Shown here piece by piece: positions 22,658 to 24,441 of a stretch of DNA of 24,441 nucleotides. This DNA is from DAITAZ01 sp036824045 (GTDB lineage: Bacteria; Pseudomonadota; Gammaproteobacteria; Burkholderiales; Rhodocyclaceae). Location: NCBI GenBank assembly GCA_036824045.1, contig DAITAZ010000051.1:1-24441 (forward strand). Reading direction: 5' to 3'. The translations under genes and the position numbers were made by a program. A model generated the notes under the pieces. The model saw only the letters and a program-made list of their open reading frames with translations. It did no database searches and was not told the origin of the DNA. Every line of letters starts with the position of its first letter. Within the stretch, counting starts at the first letter, position 1.

Positions 22658-23434
22658 ATGAATGAGTTGTTCTGGCTGAAGAAACTGATCAGCATTGTGG
22701 CCTTGCCACCCGCCGGGCCGCTGTTGCTGGCCCTGCTGGCCGTGCTCTTCCTGGGCAGAACGCGCCGCCTGCCCCGGGCCGTGGCGCTGCTGAGCATCGT
22801 GGCACTCCTGGCCTTGGGCATGCCCGCGGTTTCCTCCCATCTCACCCGGCCCCTGGAGGACTTCCCGGTTTTTGACCCGGCCAGCGCCAGCGAAGCCGGC
22901 GCCATCGTCGTGCTCGGAGCCGGCGCCCGGCGCAACGCGCCCGAATACGGCGGCGAAACCGTCAACTATTTCAATCTGGAACGCCTGCGCTACGGTGCCC
23001 AACTGGCGCGCATCACCAAGCTGCCGGTGCTGGTGACAGGCGGCGCGCCTGCCCCCGGCCTGGCCGCCGAAGCCACGCTGATGCGCCGCACCCTGGAAGA
23101 GGACTTCAACGTGCCGGTGCGCTGGGTGGAAGACCTGGCGCTGGACACCCGCGACAACGCGCGCCTCAGCGCCGAGATCCTGGGGCGGGAAGGCATTCGC
23201 AAGGTCGTGCTGGTGACCCACGCCTTCCACATGCGGCGAGCCGTGGGCGAGTTCGCCGATGCCGGACTGGAAGCCATCCCCGCCGTCACCGGCCACCTCA
23301 CCCTCCCACCTGAAGAGCGGCGCGAGGCACCGGTATTCTTCGACTACCTGCCCCAAGGCGACGCCCTGGGCAAGAGCCTCCACGTCCTGCGGGAACAACT
23401 TGGAGACCTGGTGCGCCGGCTGCGGCCAAGCTGA
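22658..23434 (+). CDS. ElyC/SanA/YdcF-family membrane protein (DUF218)
   Basis: A 258-aa inner-membrane protein: two hydrophobic segments (about 12-33 and 41-60) followed by a DUF218 domain. Signatures are AIVVLGAGARR near 87, ERLRYGAQLARITKLPVLVTGG near 108-129, DTRDNARLSAEILGREGIRKVVLVTHAFHMRRAV near 165-198. ElyC in E. coli acts in peptidoglycan or undecaprenyl-lipid metabolism at low temperature; the precise role of this family is not settled. It stands alone, in a divergent arrangement with metY. Confidence 0.85.
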   Translation: MNELFWLKKLISIVALPPAGPLLLALLAVLFLGRTRRLPRAVALLSIVALLALGMPAVSSHLTRPLEDFPVFDPASASEAGAIVVLGAGARRNAPEYGGETVNYFNLERLRYGAQLARITKLPVLVTGGAPAPGLAAEATLMRRTLEEDFNVPVRWVEDLALDTRDNARLSAEILGREGIRKVVLVTHAFHMRRAVGEFADAGLEAIPAVTGHLTLPPEERREAPVFFDYLPQGDALGKSLHVLREQLGDLVRRLRPS

Positions 23435-23437
23435 AGG

Positions 23438-23466
23438 CTGGCGCAAGCCGCCCGGCGCGGCGCCAG
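23438..23466. terminator. Hairpin after the ElyC-like gene
   Basis: CTGGCGC and GCGCCAG are perfect 7-base arms with a GC-rich loop that can pair further. It starts 3 bases after the stop and has no T-run. It may act as a weak terminator. Confidence 0.35.
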
Positions 23467-23491
23467 ACCACGACGGGCCGCGCGCCCGCGT

Positions 23492-23497
23492 TACACT
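23492..23497 (+). promoter_or_regulatory. Candidate -10 box of ybiB
   Basis: TACACT followed by CGGGGC; a start near 23504 would leave a leader of about 22 bases with no Shine-Dalgarno sequence. No clear -35 and no LexA-type box seen. Confidence 0.35.
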
Positions 23498-23525
23498 CGG
23501 GGCATTGCCGACCTGACTGCCCCCC

Positions 23526-24440
23526 ATGAACTACGCCCCCTACATCAAGGAAATCGGTCGCGGACCGAAAGGCTCCCGCCCCCTCACCGCCGCACAAGCC
23601 GAGGCCCTCTTCGGCGACATGATGGACGGCAAGGTGCCCGATCTGGAGCTGGGCGCCATCATCCTGTCCATGCGCATCAAGGCCGAATCGGCGGACGAAC
23701 TCCTGGGCTTCCAGCGCGCGATGGACGCCCGCACCGCCACCCTGGCCGTGCCCGCCGGCCCCCGCACCGTTGTGCTCCCCACCTACAACGGCGCCCGCCG
23801 TCAGGCGAACCTGATGCCGCTGCTCGCCCTGCTGCTGGCGCGGGAGGGCATTCCCGTCCTCATCCAGGGCCGGCACGATTTCGAATCCCGCATCAGCCCC
23901 TTCGCGTTACTGGCCGCCCTCGACATCCATCCCGCCGAAACCCTGGAAGCCGCCTCCGCCCAACTCGCCGAGCGGCGACTGGCCTGCCTGCCCCTGGAGC
24001 AGCTCACCCCCGCCCTGGCGCCCCTGCTCGCCACCCGGGTCCGGCTCGGCGTGCGCAACAGCGCCCACACCCTGGCCAAGATGATCGACCCGGCACCCGG
24101 CCGCACCGTGCGGGTGGTATCCATGACCCATCCGGAGTACCTGGAGCGCATCCACGCCCACCTGGTCACCCTCGGCGCCACCGCCATGCTGCTGCGCGGC
24201 ACCGAAGGCGAAGCTTTCGCCAACCCCCGCCGCCGCCCGCAACTGGAGGTGTTCCAAGCGGGTCAGGCACGCATCGCCCTCCCCGCGGAGGCCGGTGGAG
24301 CCCCGCCCGTACCGGGCCTGGAAGACGACCCGGCAGTGGACGCCAACGCCCGGCTCATCCGCGCCATGCTGGCCGGCGAAACCCCTGTGCCCCAACCCCT
24401 GCTGGAGCAGGTGGACACACTGAAGCAGTTGGCGGACTGA
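23526..24440 (+). CDS. ybiB: YbiB, TrpD-like nucleic-acid-binding protein
   Basis: A 304-aa protein (E. coli YbiB, 320) of the TrpD2 group: it has the anthranilate phosphoribosyltransferase fold but lacks the enzyme's glycine-rich substrate loop, carrying instead LPTYNGARRQANLMPLLALLLAREGIPVLIQG (about 84-115). E. coli YbiB binds nucleic acids and is not a TrpD enzyme. The N-terminal helical part (LTAAQAEALFGDMMDG, ELGAIILSMRIKAESADELLGFQRAM) is typical of the nucleoside phosphorylase/TrpD superfamily. The gene ends at TGA 24438-24440, one base before the window edge, and is complete. Confidence 0.9.
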   Translation: MNYAPYIKEIGRGPKGSRPLTAAQAEALFGDMMDGKVPDLELGAIILSMRIKAESADELLGFQRAMDARTATLAVPAGPRTVVLPTYNGARRQANLMPLLALLLAREGIPVLIQGRHDFESRISPFALLAALDIHPAETLEAASAQLAERRLACLPLEQLTPALAPLLATRVRLGVRNSAHTLAKMIDPAPGRTVRVVSMTHPEYLERIHAHLVTLGATAMLLRGTEGEAFANPRRRPQLEVFQAGQARIALPAEAGGAPPVPGLEDDPAVDANARLIRAMLAGETPVPQPLLEQVDTLKQLAD

Positions 24441-24441
24441 A

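Noticed and set aside
23435..23525. LexA (SOS) box before ybiB, as known in E. coli
   Set aside because: No CTGT-N8-ACAG-type sequence is present in the gap.
1..24441. CRISPR array, tRNA, rRNA, insertion sequence or prophage
   Set aside because: No spaced direct repeats, tRNA-like cloverleaf, transposase frame or integrase frame was seen anywhere in the window.

Overview
The window reads as chromosomal DNA of a GC-rich, PHB-storing, ubiquinone-using betaproteobacterium. A Rhodocyclales-type organism is my best guess from gene content and style, not a proven assignment. Evidence: intracellular polyhydroxybutyrate depolymerase, the early ubiquinone genes ubiC, ubiA and ubiD, a type II secretion system (gspE end, gspF), Lon-like protease, SfsA, RecG and MetY, and strong GC3 bias that opens long false frames on the opposite strands. 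I see no tRNA, rRNA, CRISPR array, insertion sequence or prophage; this is mostly housekeeping DNA with a few less ordinary genes.

Layout. 1-3438: the last codons of gspE (+), a perfect bidirectional terminator, phaZ (-), a divergent control region with an FNR/ANR-type box and a perfect 16-bp palindrome, a V4R-domain gene (+), and gspF (+). 3465-8547 (+): a large Lon-like protease whose ATPase motifs look degenerate, a CAP-domain lipoprotein, and the PBP4-type peptidase DacB. 8567-15000 (-): sfsA with a DUF4870 membrane protein, ubiD, an unusual OmpA-C-terminal protein preceded by a low-GC patch with a possible coupled small ORF, then a tightly overlapping ubiC-ubiA-DUF2799-type lipoprotein operon. 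15082-19611 (-): ridA-recG behind a terminator-like hairpin, and a secreted M66-like zinc metallopeptidase. 19779-22503 (-): metY followed by DUF2802-type and two SPOR-type single-pass membrane proteins in one tight operon. 22619-24440 (+): an ElyC/YdcF-family protein and the TrpD-like protein YbiB.

How the genes fit together. UbiC, UbiA and UbiD supply three early ubiquinone steps: chorismate to 4-hydroxybenzoate, its prenylation, and decarboxylation. GspE/GspF drive export through the outer membrane, and the M66-like peptidase is a plausible, unproven cargo because the family prototype StcE is a type II substrate. DacB, ElyC-like, OmpA-C, SPOR-type and lipoprotein genes form a general envelope theme. 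Start codons were refined by ribosome-binding sites, signal peptides and family length for phaZ, dacB, ubiD, ubiC and recG. The most useful leads are the FNR-type box before the V4R gene, the unrecognised cytoplasmic domain fused to OmpA-C, the protease with altered ATPase motifs but intact Ser-Lys dyad, the ridA leader hairpin and the metY/SPOR operon. No complete, clearly new defence or mobile system is visible.
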